A stretch of DNA of 64,000 bases from Acidobacteriota bacterium. GTDB taxonomy: Bacteria; Acidobacteriota; Thermoanaerobaculia; Multivoradales; JAGPDF01. The stretch lies in the NCBI GenBank assembly GCA_014584695.1, contig JACTMI010000004.1, positions 1-64,000 of the forward strand, in the 5' to 3' direction. The translations under genes were made by a program, and so were the position numbers. The notes below the pieces were generated by a model. That model was not told the origin of the DNA and did not search any database. It saw nothing but the letters and a program-made list of their open reading frames with translations. Positions 45,315 to 52,500 of the stretch are shown one piece after another (position 1 is the stretch's first letter; each line of letters starts with the position of its first letter).

Positions 45315-45857
45315 ATGACCGGCACCGAATCGACCCCCGACCAACGCTGGCAGGCCGCTTACCAGGAGCAGCGCGCCGCGCTGCTCGGCTTCCTCCGTCG
45401 CCAGGTGCGCGACGAGGCCCTGGCCGAGGACCTGCTGCAGGAGACCTTCGTTCGCGCCATCCGGTCCGGGCGGGCCGGCGAGGGGCCGGAGCGGCTGCGC
45501 TCCTATCTCTTCACCATCGCCCAGAACCTCACCGTGGACCATTTCCGGCGCAGCGGCAGGACCGTGCCCCTCGATGGCGCCGGCGCGACCGAGGAGGGCG
45601 AGGAGGTCCAGATCGAGGACACCGCGAGCGAGAGCCCCGAAGCCTCGACTCGCCGGCGGGCGCTCTTGCGCCGGCTCCACGAGGCCCTGGGCCTGCTCCC
45701 GGACCGGCACCGGACGGCGTTCCGGATGGCCGCCATCGAGCAGCGCAGCTACCGCGAGATCGAGGCCGCCACCGGCTGGACCCTCGATCAGGTGCGGATC
45801 AACGTCCACCGGGCCCGCAAGCGGCTGATCGCGGAGCTGGGCGACCAGCTCGCTTGA
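45315..45857 (+). CDS. ECF sigma-70 family factor
   Basis: 180 residues. Region 2 (about 15-85: LLGFLRRQVRDEALAEDLLQETFVRAI, LRSYLFTIAQNLTVDHFRRSGR) and region 4 (about 120-175: LGLLPDRHRTAFRMAAIEQRSYREIEAATG, DQVRINVHRARKRLIAEL) are complete. The downstream zinc-finger protein is its likely anti-sigma. The ATG at 45315 fits region 2 better than the in-frame ATG at 45279. The location between pit and ppk1 and a Pho-box-like repeat upstream suggest a link to phosphate stress or the envelope; the trigger is unknown. Confidence 0.9.
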   Translation: MTGTESTPDQRWQAAYQEQRAALLGFLRRQVRDEALAEDLLQETFVRAIRSGRAGEGPERLRSYLFTIAQNLTVDHFRRSGRTVPLDGAGATEEGEEVQIEDTASESPEASTRRRALLRRLHEALGLLPDRHRTAFRMAAIEQRSYREIEAATGWTLDQVRINVHRARKRLIAELGDQLA

Positions 45858-45868
45858 AGGAGAACGAG

Positions 45869-46447
45869 ATGAACCGCGACGAGAATCCCTGCGCCCGAGT
45901 CGAGGAGAGCCTGTCGGCCTTCCTGGACGGCGAGCTGCCAGCCGGCGCCGCCGCCGACGCGCTCGAGCACGCCTTCGGCTGCGCCGACTGCCGCCGCTTC
46001 TTCCTGGCCGCCAAGCGCTTGCAGGCCTTGGCCGGCGAGCTGCGCCCCGCCTCGGATCCCGGCGGCGCCGAGACGGCGTGGCGGCGGATCGCCGCCGCCG
46101 CCGGAGCGCGGGCTGCCGGCCGGCCCGCCGTCGCGGGCTGGCTGCGCGCGGCGGCTCTGGTCGCTCTGGGGCTGGGCGCCGGCTACGCGCTGGCGCCGTT
46201 CGCCACGCCGGGCGCGCCGCCCCCCGGAGCCGGCGCCACGACGGCCGCCGGAGAGATGACCGAACAGCGTTTCGTTGCCCTCGCCCAGGAGCTGCTGTCC
46301 TCCGATACGAAGTACCAGCGCACGATGCTGCAGGTGCTGCGCCTGGTCCCCGCGCTCGAAACGGGCGAGGGGCTGGGCCAGCCCGAGGATCGCGGCTTCG
46401 TGCTCGCCAACGTCGAAGAGGAGCGCGCGCCGCGCGGCTCCGTCTGA
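45869..46447 (+). CDS. Zinc-finger transmembrane anti-sigma factor
   Basis: 192 residues. An N-terminal zf-HC2-type domain has ESLSAFLDGELP followed by HAFGCADCRRFF (His-x3-Cys-x2-Cys) near 32-39. One membrane helix (GWLRAAALVALGLGAGYALAPF, about 90-111) leads to an outer domain of 80 residues. This is the ZAS anti-sigma layout: the zinc domain holds the sigma factor at the membrane until a signal releases it. AAGGAGA lies before the ATG, 11 bases after the sigma stop. Confidence 0.85.
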   Translation: MNRDENPCARVEESLSAFLDGELPAGAAADALEHAFGCADCRRFFLAAKRLQALAGELRPASDPGGAETAWRRIAAAAGARAAGRPAVAGWLRAAALVALGLGAGYALAPFATPGAPPPGAGATTAAGEMTEQRFVALAQELLSSDTKYQRTMLQVLRLVPALETGEGLGQPEDRGFVLANVEEERAPRGSV

Positions 46448-46477
46448 GCACCTTCCGCTCCCCCGAGGATTTCCGCC

Positions 46478-47713
46478 ATGTCCGTTCGTACCTACCTCCT
46501 GTCCGCCGGCCTCGCGCTGGCTGCCGCCCTCTCCCTCGCGCCGCCGGCGCGGGCGGCCGAGAATCAGGGTTTCCTCCACGGCACCGTGGAGACCATCCAG
46601 GGCAATCGCTACACCGGCATCCTCCGCTGGGGCCGCGAGGAAGCTTTCTGGGACGACCTGTTCAACGCCACCAAGGCGGACGAGCCGGCGACCGGGCGGC
46701 TGCCCAAGGGTTACAAGCGTCCGTCCCGCAAGGTCGAAGTCTTCGGGCTCGAGATCAGCGGCCCGTGGGAGAGTGCCTGGTCGCGCCGGCAGTTCGTCGC
46801 CCGTTTCGGCGACATCGAGGAGATCCGGCCGCGGCGCGGAGACCGGCTGGAGATCGTGATGAAGGGGGGCGAGACCCACTCGCTCGGCGGCGGCTCGAAC
46901 GACGTCGGCGCCACGGTCACGGTCTGGGACGCCTCGCTCGGCCAGGTCAAGGTGGAATGGAATCGGATCAAGTCGGTCCGCTTCTCGGCGACGCCGGCCG
47001 GCGTCCAACCGCCGGCCGAGCGGCTGCGCGCCACGGTGCGCACCAGCGCCGGCGAGTTCCACGGCTTCCTGCAGTGGGACAGCGAGGAGTCCTGGACCAC
47101 GGACAAGCTCGACGGCGACACGGACGACGGCAAGATGTCGATCGAGATGGGGAAGATCCGCGCCATCGAGAAGCGGAGCCGCCGCTCGTCGCGGGTCGAG
47201 CTCGTCGACGGCCGGGTGCTCGTCATGTCGGGCTCGAACGACGTCGACTCCTCGATCCGCGGCGTGGTGGTCGAGGACGACCGCTTCGGCCGCGTCGAGA
47301 TCCCCTGGTCGGCATTCGAACGCGCCGAGATCTCGGTCGCGCCGGACTCCGGCAAGGGCTACGACGCGTACGGGCCGGCGCGGCCGCTCAGCGCGCGGGT
47401 GACCACCGTCGACGGCAAGAGCTACTCGGGCCGGATCGCCTACGACCTCGACGAGGTCGCCAGTTGGGAGATGCTCAACGGCACGCTCGACGACGTCGAG
47501 TACTCGATTCCGTTCGAGCGGATCCGAGGGATCCGCAACACGCGGCGGTCACGCGCCGAGGTCGAGCTCGTCGGCGGACGCAAGCTGATGCTCGAGGGAT
47601 CGACCGACGTCGGCGACGGCAATGCCGGCATCGCCTTCCTCGGCCCGGAACGCCGCGAGGGGACACCCGACTACCTGCCCTGGGAAGACGTGGCGGAGAT
47701 CCGCTTCGAGTGA
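46478..47713 (+). CDS. Secreted protein with three internal repeats, unknown function
   Basis: 411 residues with a signal peptide cut near AARA/AE (residue 27). Three homologous units of about 120 residues follow, each opening with a beta-hairpin of the form [AG]-T-V-x-T-x-x-G-x-x-[YF]-x-G-x-[LI] and an acidic W: GTVETIQGNRYTGILRW (about 33), ATVRTSAGEFHGFLQW (about 188), ARVTTVDGKSYSGRIAY (about 307). Each ends in I-x-x-I-R or similar (IEEIRPRR, IRAIEKRS, IRGIRNTR). Third gene of the ECF operon, 30 bases after the anti-sigma, so probably a periplasmic effector or sensor. No known family. Confidence 0.7.
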   Translation: MSVRTYLLSAGLALAAALSLAPPARAAENQGFLHGTVETIQGNRYTGILRWGREEAFWDDLFNATKADEPATGRLPKGYKRPSRKVEVFGLEISGPWESAWSRRQFVARFGDIEEIRPRRGDRLEIVMKGGETHSLGGGSNDVGATVTVWDASLGQVKVEWNRIKSVRFSATPAGVQPPAERLRATVRTSAGEFHGFLQWDSEESWTTDKLDGDTDDGKMSIEMGKIRAIEKRSRRSSRVELVDGRVLVMSGSNDVDSSIRGVVVEDDRFGRVEIPWSAFERAEISVAPDSGKGYDAYGPARPLSARVTTVDGKSYSGRIAYDLDEVASWEMLNGTLDDVEYSIPFERIRGIRNTRRSRAEVELVGGRKLMLEGSTDVGDGNAGIAFLGPERREGTPDYLPWEDVAEIRFE

Positions 47714-47759
47714 GCCGGTAGCGCTCGTCTCGGCCGCGTGAAGGAGCGGGCCGCCCCCG

Positions 47760-47777
47760 TCGTCACGCGGCCGTCAC
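47760..47777 (+). promoter_or_regulatory. Pho box upstream of ppk1
   Basis: Plus-strand TCGTCAC-GCGG-CCGTCAC, with the same two half-sites as the phoB box. Sense orientation, 26 bases before the ATG and 11 bases before TAGACT, the spacing of a PhoB-activated promoter in which the box replaces the -35. Confidence 0.7.
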
Positions 47778-47788
47778 GCCGGCGGAGC

Positions 47789-47794
47789 TAGACT
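47789..47794 (+). promoter_or_regulatory. Putative ppk1 -10 hexamer TAGACT
   Basis: TAGACT ends 9 bases before the ppk1 ATG and begins 11 bases after the Pho box. Predicts a near-leaderless message. Confidence 0.5.
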
Positions 47795-47803
47795 CGTCGA
47801 GCG

Positions 47804-49924
47804 ATGACCACGCTCGACCCCCGAACACTCGCGCCCGAGAGCGGGCCGGAGCCAGCGGCCGAGGAGTCCTTGCTCCTCAGCCGCGAGCTGTCTTGGCTCG
47901 AGTTCAACCGGCGGGTGCTCCACGAGGCGGAGGACGCCGGGCTGCCGGCGCTCGAACGGCTGAAGTTCGTCGCCATCTTCGGCGCGAATCTCGACGAGTT
48001 CTTCATGAAGCGGGTCGGCGGGCTCAAGCTCCAGCTCGCGGGTGGCGTCGACAAGCGCTCGCCGGACGGCCGCACGCCGGCCGAGCAGCTGCGGGCGATC
48101 ACCGACGCGGTCCGCCCCCTCTACGTCCACCAGCGCTCGGTGCTGCTCGAGCAGGTGCTGCCGGAGCTGACGCGCCAGGGCGTCGAGCTGGTCCGCTACC
48201 GCGCGACGAGCGAACCGGAGCGGGCCCATCTCGCCCGCTTCTTCGACGCCATGGTGTTCCCGATCCTCACCCCCCTCGGGCTCGACACCTCGCATCCGTT
48301 CCCGTTCATCTCCAACCTCTCGCTGTCGCTGGCGGTGGCGGTGCGCGACCCCTCCAGCGCCGAGGTGCGATTCGCGCGCGTCAAGGTGCCGCAGTCGCTG
48401 CCGCGCTGGATCCAGCTGCCGGACGGGTTCCGTTTCGTGGCGCTCGAGGAGGTCATCGCCGAGAGTCTCGAGCGGCTCTTCCCGGGTCAGGAGCTGCTCG
48501 AGTCGTACGCCTTCCGGGTTACCCGCGCGGCGGACGTCGAGCGCCACGAGGAGCCGGACGACGACCTGCTGGAGAGCGTGCAGTCGGAGCTGCGAGAACG
48601 GCGCTTCGCCTCGGTGGTTCGCCTCGAGGTGGTGCCCGACATGCCGCAGTGGATGCGCTCGCTGCTCGCCGACGAGCTCGAAGTCGAGCCCGCGGACGTC
48701 TACGAGGTGCGGCGGCCGCTCGCCACCCGCGACCTGTTCCAGCTCGCCGCGCTGCCGCTGCCCGAGCTCAAGGAGCGGCCGTGGCGGCCGGTGGCGCCGG
48801 CGCGGCTCGCGCCCGCGGCCGACGGCCGCGAGCCGGACCCGTTCAAGGTGATCGCCCAGGGCGATCTGCTGGTGCACCATCCCTACGACTCGTTCGCGGG
48901 CTCGGTGCAGCGCTTCCTCCAGGTCGCCGCGGCCGATCCGGCGGTGCTGGCGATCAAGCAGACCCTCTACCGCACCGCGCGCGACTCGGCGGTGGTGCAG
49001 GCGCTGATCGAGGCGGCGGAGCGGGGCAAGCAGGTGGCGGTGCTGGTGGAGCTCAAGGCGAGCTTCGACGAGGCGCGCAACATCGAATGGGCCGAGGCGC
49101 TCGAGGGTGCCGGCGCCCACGTCGCCTACGGCGTCGTCGGCTACAAGACGCACGCCAAGATCTCGATGGTGGTGCGCCAGGAAGCGCACGGCCTGCGCAC
49201 CTACACCCATCTCGCCACCGGCAACTACAACACGGACACCGCCGAGCTCTACACCGACCTCGGCCTGTTCACCGCCGATCCGGCGATCGGCGCCGACGCC
49301 GCGAAGCTGTTCAATCTGCTGACCTCGGGCCACCTGGGCGAGATCGCGCTCGAGCGGCTGCTGGTGGCGCCGGTCACCATGCGGCGGGGGATCCTCGACC
49401 GGATCGAGCGCGAGATCGCGCATCACCGCGCCGGCGCGGGCGGGCGGATCATCGCCAAGATGAACTCGCTCGAGGACGCGCAGATCGTCGCCGCGCTCTA
49501 CCAGGCCTCCGCCGTCGGGGTGCCGATCGACCTGCTGGTCCGCGGCGTCTGCCGCCTGCGCCCCGGACTGCCGGACCGGAGCGAGACCATCCGGGTGCGC
49601 TCGATCGTCGGCCGCTTCCTCGAGCACGCGCGGATCTTCTACTTCGGCAACGCCGGCCGGCCCGAGTACTTCCTGAGCTCCGCCGACTGGATGGCGCGCA
49701 ATCTCGACTGGCGCGTCGAGGCGATGGTGCCGGTGGCGGCGCCCGAGCTCCAGGAGGAGCTGGCGGCGATCCTCGAGCTGCAGCTGGCGGACAATTGCAA
49801 GGCCTGGGAGCTGGCCGCGGACGGCTCGTGGCGACAGCTCGCTCCCGCCCCGGGCGAACCGCGGTGCGCCAGCCAGGAGGCGCTGATGGAGCGCGCGCTC
49901 AGCCGCTCGGCGCGGGGGCTCTGA
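47804..49924 (+). CDS. ppk1: Polyphosphate kinase 1
   Basis: 706 residues, four-domain PPK1. N-terminal LSRELSWLEFNRRVLHEAED and KFVAIFGANLDEFFMKRVGGLK, then a PPK domain, then the phospholipase-D-like halves with IKQTLYRTARDSAVVQALIEAAERGKQVAVLVELKASFDE and GYKTHAKISMVVRQE, where His450 is the autophosphorylated histidine. The second His site lies in IEREIAHHRAG. Makes polyphosphate from ATP. It has its own Pho box and -10, and its 3' end overlaps the convergent CHAD gene by 26 bases. Confidence 0.97.
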   Translation: MTTLDPRTLAPESGPEPAAEESLLLSRELSWLEFNRRVLHEAEDAGLPALERLKFVAIFGANLDEFFMKRVGGLKLQLAGGVDKRSPDGRTPAEQLRAITDAVRPLYVHQRSVLLEQVLPELTRQGVELVRYRATSEPERAHLARFFDAMVFPILTPLGLDTSHPFPFISNLSLSLAVAVRDPSSAEVRFARVKVPQSLPRWIQLPDGFRFVALEEVIAESLERLFPGQELLESYAFRVTRAADVERHEEPDDDLLESVQSELRERRFASVVRLEVVPDMPQWMRSLLADELEVEPADVYEVRRPLATRDLFQLAALPLPELKERPWRPVAPARLAPAADGREPDPFKVIAQGDLLVHHPYDSFAGSVQRFLQVAAADPAVLAIKQTLYRTARDSAVVQALIEAAERGKQVAVLVELKASFDEARNIEWAEALEGAGAHVAYGVVGYKTHAKISMVVRQEAHGLRTYTHLATGNYNTDTAELYTDLGLFTADPAIGADAAKLFNLLTSGHLGEIALERLLVAPVTMRRGILDRIEREIAHHRAGAGGRIIAKMNSLEDAQIVAALYQASAVGVPIDLLVRGVCRLRPGLPDRSETIRVRSIVGRFLEHARIFYFGNAGRPEYFLSSADWMARNLDWRVEAMVPVAAPELQEELAAILELQLADNCKAWELAADGSWRQLAPAPGEPRCASQEALMERALSRSARGL

Positions 49925-50930
49925 GCCGGCCGCAGAGCGCCGCGAGCTCGCGCTCGAGCTCGCCGGCGGCGCCGCTTCCCGGGCTGAGCCATGCCGCCTC
50001 GAAGCGCGCGAAGACCGCGTCGCGGCGGGCCGCGATCCGCCGCGCCAGGGCGAGCAGACCGGGGCGCTCGCTGCGCCGCATCTGGGCGCGGGCGGCGCGA
50101 CCGTCGGGATCCCCGGCCAGCGTCGCGTCGGCGATCCGCCGCGCGCGCTCGCTCTCGGCATCGGCCACCGCCTGGGCGACTTCGGCGGCCAGCATCTGCA
50201 GGTCGTGCAGCTCGCCCAGCCGCTCCTGCAGGGCCTTGAGGTGGACGACGGCGGCGCGCGCGCCGTCGAGCAGCGGTGCCACCGGTTCGAGCAGATAGCG
50301 CAGCCGCTTGGCTTCGATGCGCGCCCGGTGGCCCTCGCGCTGATCGGCCACGGTCACGACCCGGCCGAGCGCCTCCTGGAGCGCCGCGGCGTGCCGCTCG
50401 AGCTCGCCCGCGAGGGCGTCCCGAAAGGGTGGGGTCGAGCTCTCCTCGCCGTCCAACCGCAGCTCGATCCGATACCGCGACAGCCGCTCGGCCAACCTCC
50501 GGGCGAGGTCGCCGAACTCGGCGACGATCTCGGCGCGGACGGCGCGATAGGCCTCGTCGCGGCGCCCCGTGAAGCGCTCCCGCAGCCACTCCAGGCCGCG
50601 CTTCTCGGACGGCTTCTCGACCGCGCCCAGCTCGTCCAGCCATGCGAGCGCGACCTCGGCGTCGCGCCCCGGATTGGTGTCGTCGGCGATCCGCGCCAGG
50701 TTCCGGCGCAGCTTCTTGCCGACGCCGTCGCCCAGCTCGTCGCGATAGGCCCGCAGGTGGCTGCGCAGCCGGCGGATGGCGACCCGGAAATCGTGCAGCG
50801 CTTCGGCATCCTCGCCGGCGACGAGCGCGGCGCGCGCGCTCTCGGCGCGCTCGAGCTCGCGCAGCGCGATGCGGCGGACCGCCTCCTCGGACGGGCGGGC
50901 GAGCAGGTCGTCGGGGAGCTTCGTGGACAC
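49899..50930 (-). CDS. CHAD-domain protein (probable polyphosphate-binding)
   Basis: 343 residues, all-helical. EALHDFRVAIRRLRSHLRAYRDELGDGVGKKLRRNLARIADDTNPGRDAEVAL near 48-100 and IEAKRLRYLLEPVAPLL, VVHLKALQERLGELHDLQML near 205-250 are the paired His/Arg/Lys-rich helices of CHAD domains, which bind polyphosphate. No CYTH (triphosphatase) domain is attached. Convergent with ppk1 and 33 bases downstream of sixA, it should sit on polyphosphate granules. Confidence 0.9.
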   Translation of the reverse strand: MSTKLPDDLLARPSEEAVRRIALRELERAESARAALVAGEDAEALHDFRVAIRRLRSHLRAYRDELGDGVGKKLRRNLARIADDTNPGRDAEVALAWLDELGAVEKPSEKRGLEWLRERFTGRRDEAYRAVRAEIVAEFGDLARRLAERLSRYRIELRLDGEESSTPPFRDALAGELERHAAALQEALGRVVTVADQREGHRARIEAKRLRYLLEPVAPLLDGARAAVVHLKALQERLGELHDLQMLAAEVAQAVADAESERARRIADATLAGDPDGRAARAQMRRSERPGLLALARRIAARRDAVFARFEAAWLSPGSGAAGELERELAALCGRLRAPAPSG

Positions 50931-50963
50931 GATCGTGGGCGAATCGAAGGCGCGGCGTCGAGA

Positions 50964-51473
50964 TCAGTCGCCCAACCGCCGCAGCAGCGCCGGGGGGAGG
51001 TGCCAGAGCAGCCGCGCGCCGCCGGCGGTGACGCGGCCGGGGAACTCGAACAGCGCGGCCGAGCCCTTCTTCATGACGACGAGCGAGCGCTCCGAGCCGG
51101 CCAGCATCGCGCCGGCGAGCAGCGACAGGTTCGGCTCGTGGCCGACCAGCGCGACCACGGGGTGCGCCGATTGGGCCCGCAGCAGGGTGAGCGCGGCGGC
51201 GGTGCGGCCGTCGGGCGCCAGCGCCGGCGCCTCGACCACGCGCGCGTCGCCCGGCAGATGGGCGGCGAGGATGGCCGCCGTCTCGGCCGCCCGCAGCGCC
51301 GGGCTGGTCAGGATCAGCTCCAGCTCGGGCTCGAGGCGGGCGAGGGTGGCGGCGATCCGCCGCATCCGCTTGCGCCCCTCGTCGGTGAGCGGTCGCTCGA
51401 GGTCGCTCCGGCCCTTGGCTCCCCAGGCCGCCGGGTTCTCGGCGATGGCGTGTCGAACGAGCAGGGCGCGCAT
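50964..51473 (-). CDS. sixA: SixA-type phosphohistidine phosphatase
   Basis: 169 residues of the histidine-phosphatase superfamily. The catalytic RHA at 7-9 (MRALLVRHAIAENP), ERPLTDEGRKRMRRIAATL, TSPALRAAETAAIL and the second His in VALVGHEPNLSLLAGAML define SixA. It removes phosphate from phosphohistidine on signalling or phosphotransfer proteins. The CHAD-SixA pairing is common in GC-rich bacteria. TAGATT lies 8 bases before the ATG, so it may start its own transcript. Confidence 0.9.
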   Translation of the reverse strand: MRALLVRHAIAENPAAWGAKGRSDLERPLTDEGRKRMRRIAATLARLEPELELILTSPALRAAETAAILAAHLPGDARVVEAPALAPDGRTAAALTLLRAQSAHPVVALVGHEPNLSLLAGAMLAGSERSLVVMKKGSAALFEFPGRVTAGGARLLWHLPPALLRRLGD

Positions 51474-51481
51474 CGCCGATC

Positions 51482-51487
51482 AATCTA
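51482..51487 (-). promoter_or_regulatory. Putative sixA -10 hexamer TAGATT
   Basis: Minus-strand TAGATT lies 8 bases before the sixA ATG, in the 65-base gap after phoB. Matches the TANNNT pattern. Confidence 0.4.
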
Positions 51488-51538
51488 GCAGAGCCGGGTG
51501 ACGCGGACGGTCGCCGCGGCGCGCCGGGAATCTCCAGA

Positions 51539-52222
51539 TCAGGCGCGCAGGCGGTAGCCGACGCCGATCACGGTCTCGATCCGGTCGGCCACCGGCCCGA
51601 GCTTGCGGCGCAGGCGACGGACGTGGGTATCGACCGTCCGGCTGTCGACGTCCTCGGAGTAGCCCCAGACGTCCGAGAGCAGTCGCGAGCGGGTCTGGAC
51701 CCGCCCCTGGCGCTCCATCAGCACGCGCAGGAGCCGGAACTCCGTGGCGGTGAGCGGCACGTCCTTGCCGCGGACCTCGACCCGGTGCGCGGCGGCGTCG
51801 AGTCGAATGCCGCCGAGCTCGAGCAGGTCCGCCGCTTCGCCTTCGCCGCTCCTGCGGCGCAGGACGGCCTTGATCCGCAGCACCAGCTCGCGCGGGCTGA
51901 AGGGTTTGGGGATGTAGTCGTCGGCGCCGAGCTCGAGCCCGACGATGCGGTCGACCTCCTCGCCCTTGGCGGTGAGCATCACCAGGGGGATCCGCGCGGT
52001 GGCGGGGTCGCGCTTGAGCAGGCGGGTGACCTCGAGCCCGTCGAGCCCGGGCAGCATGAGATCGAGCACGATCAGGTCGGGCGGGTGCTTCCGGATCGAC
52101 TCCAGCGCCGCGTCGCCGCGCCGCTCGACCTCGACCTGGAACTCGGCTCGCTCGAGGTTGAACTTGAGCACCTCGGCGATGTCCGCCTCGTCCTCGACGA
52201 CGAAGATCCGCTGCGTTGTCAT
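51539..52222 (-). CDS. phoB: Phosphate regulon response regulator
   Basis: 227 residues. The receiver domain has the acidic pair Glu10-Asp11, phospho-acceptor Asp54 in LIVLDLMLPG, and MLTAKGEEVDRIVGLELGADDYIPKPFSPRELVLR. The C-terminal OmpR/PhoB winged helix has LTATEFRLLRVLMERQGRVQTRSRLLSDVWGYSEDVDSRTVDTHVRRLRRKLG, ending IETVIGVGYRL. It should bind the Pho boxes in this window. The cognate kinase phoR is 10 kb away. The ATG giving MTTQRIFVVEDE is 8 bases after TAGCTT. Confidence 0.93.
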   Translation of the reverse strand: MTTQRIFVVEDEADIAEVLKFNLERAEFQVEVERRGDAALESIRKHPPDLIVLDLMLPGLDGLEVTRLLKRDPATARIPLVMLTAKGEEVDRIVGLELGADDYIPKPFSPRELVLRIKAVLRRRSGEGEAADLLELGGIRLDAAAHRVEVRGKDVPLTATEFRLLRVLMERQGRVQTRSRLLSDVWGYSEDVDSRTVDTHVRRLRRKLGPVADRIETVIGVGYRLRA

Positions 52223-52230
52223 GCCTTTAC

Positions 52231-52236
52231 AAGCTA
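52231..52236 (-). promoter_or_regulatory. Putative phoB -10 hexamer TAGCTT
   Basis: Minus-strand TAGCTT lies 8 bases before the phoB ATG and just downstream of the dyad/repeat element. Predicts a near-leaderless message. Confidence 0.45.
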
Positions 52237-52245
52237 GCACGCCCC

Positions 52246-52279
52246 CTTCCACAGCTTCTGCGGAAAACTCTGCGGAAAA
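52246..52279 (-). promoter_or_regulatory. Conserved dyad/repeat element upstream of phoB
   Basis: Plus-strand TTCCACAG-CTT-CTGCGGAA (imperfect 8-3-8 dyad), followed by a second CTGCGGAAAA 12 bases after the first. It matches the element upstream of phoR in sequence and 12-base period. It lies where a -35 would be for phoB. A further dyad around TTGTGCAATC at 52328-52351 sits at the same relative distance as its phoR counterpart. Confidence 0.6.
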
Positions 52280-52448
52280 GACGCCCGTGCCGGGCCACGA
52301 GCGGCGCTGCCACGGGGGTCAGGAACGGATTGAACACAATCTTGTGCAATCGAGTGAAACCATTCCAGACAAACAACTTACGATGCCCACGCAGCCACGA
52401 GTAACCTTCCGCCCAACGCCCGGACAGCGACTTTTTCCACAACCCCCC

Positions 52449-52466
52449 GTGACGGGCCGGTGACGA
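52449..52466 (-). promoter_or_regulatory. Pho box upstream of phoB
   Basis: Minus-strand TCGTCAC-CGGC-CCGTCAC: the same half-sites as the ppk1 box with an 11-base period. Sense orientation, 226 bases before the phoB ATG. Supports PhoB autoregulation, though the distance implies a long leader or a second promoter. Confidence 0.65.
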
Positions 52467-52469
52467 GAA

Positions 52470-52500
52470 CCGTAAATAGCGGTGACAGTTCACCTTACGG
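52470..52500. terminator. Hairpin at the 3' end of the secreted-protein gene
   Basis: CCGTAA and GGTGA pair with TCACC and TTACGG across a CAGT loop with a 5-base bulge, overlapping the stop codon of the minus-strand gene ending at 52495. No T-run follows, so termination is uncertain. Confidence 0.35.

Noticed and set aside
52223-52500. Replication-origin-like cluster, because TTTTTCCACA at about 52433 and TTCCACAG at 52247 resemble DnaA boxes
   Set aside because: No dnaA, dnaN, gyrB or parAB nearby and too few boxes. The conservation with the phoR upstream region fits a regulatory element better.
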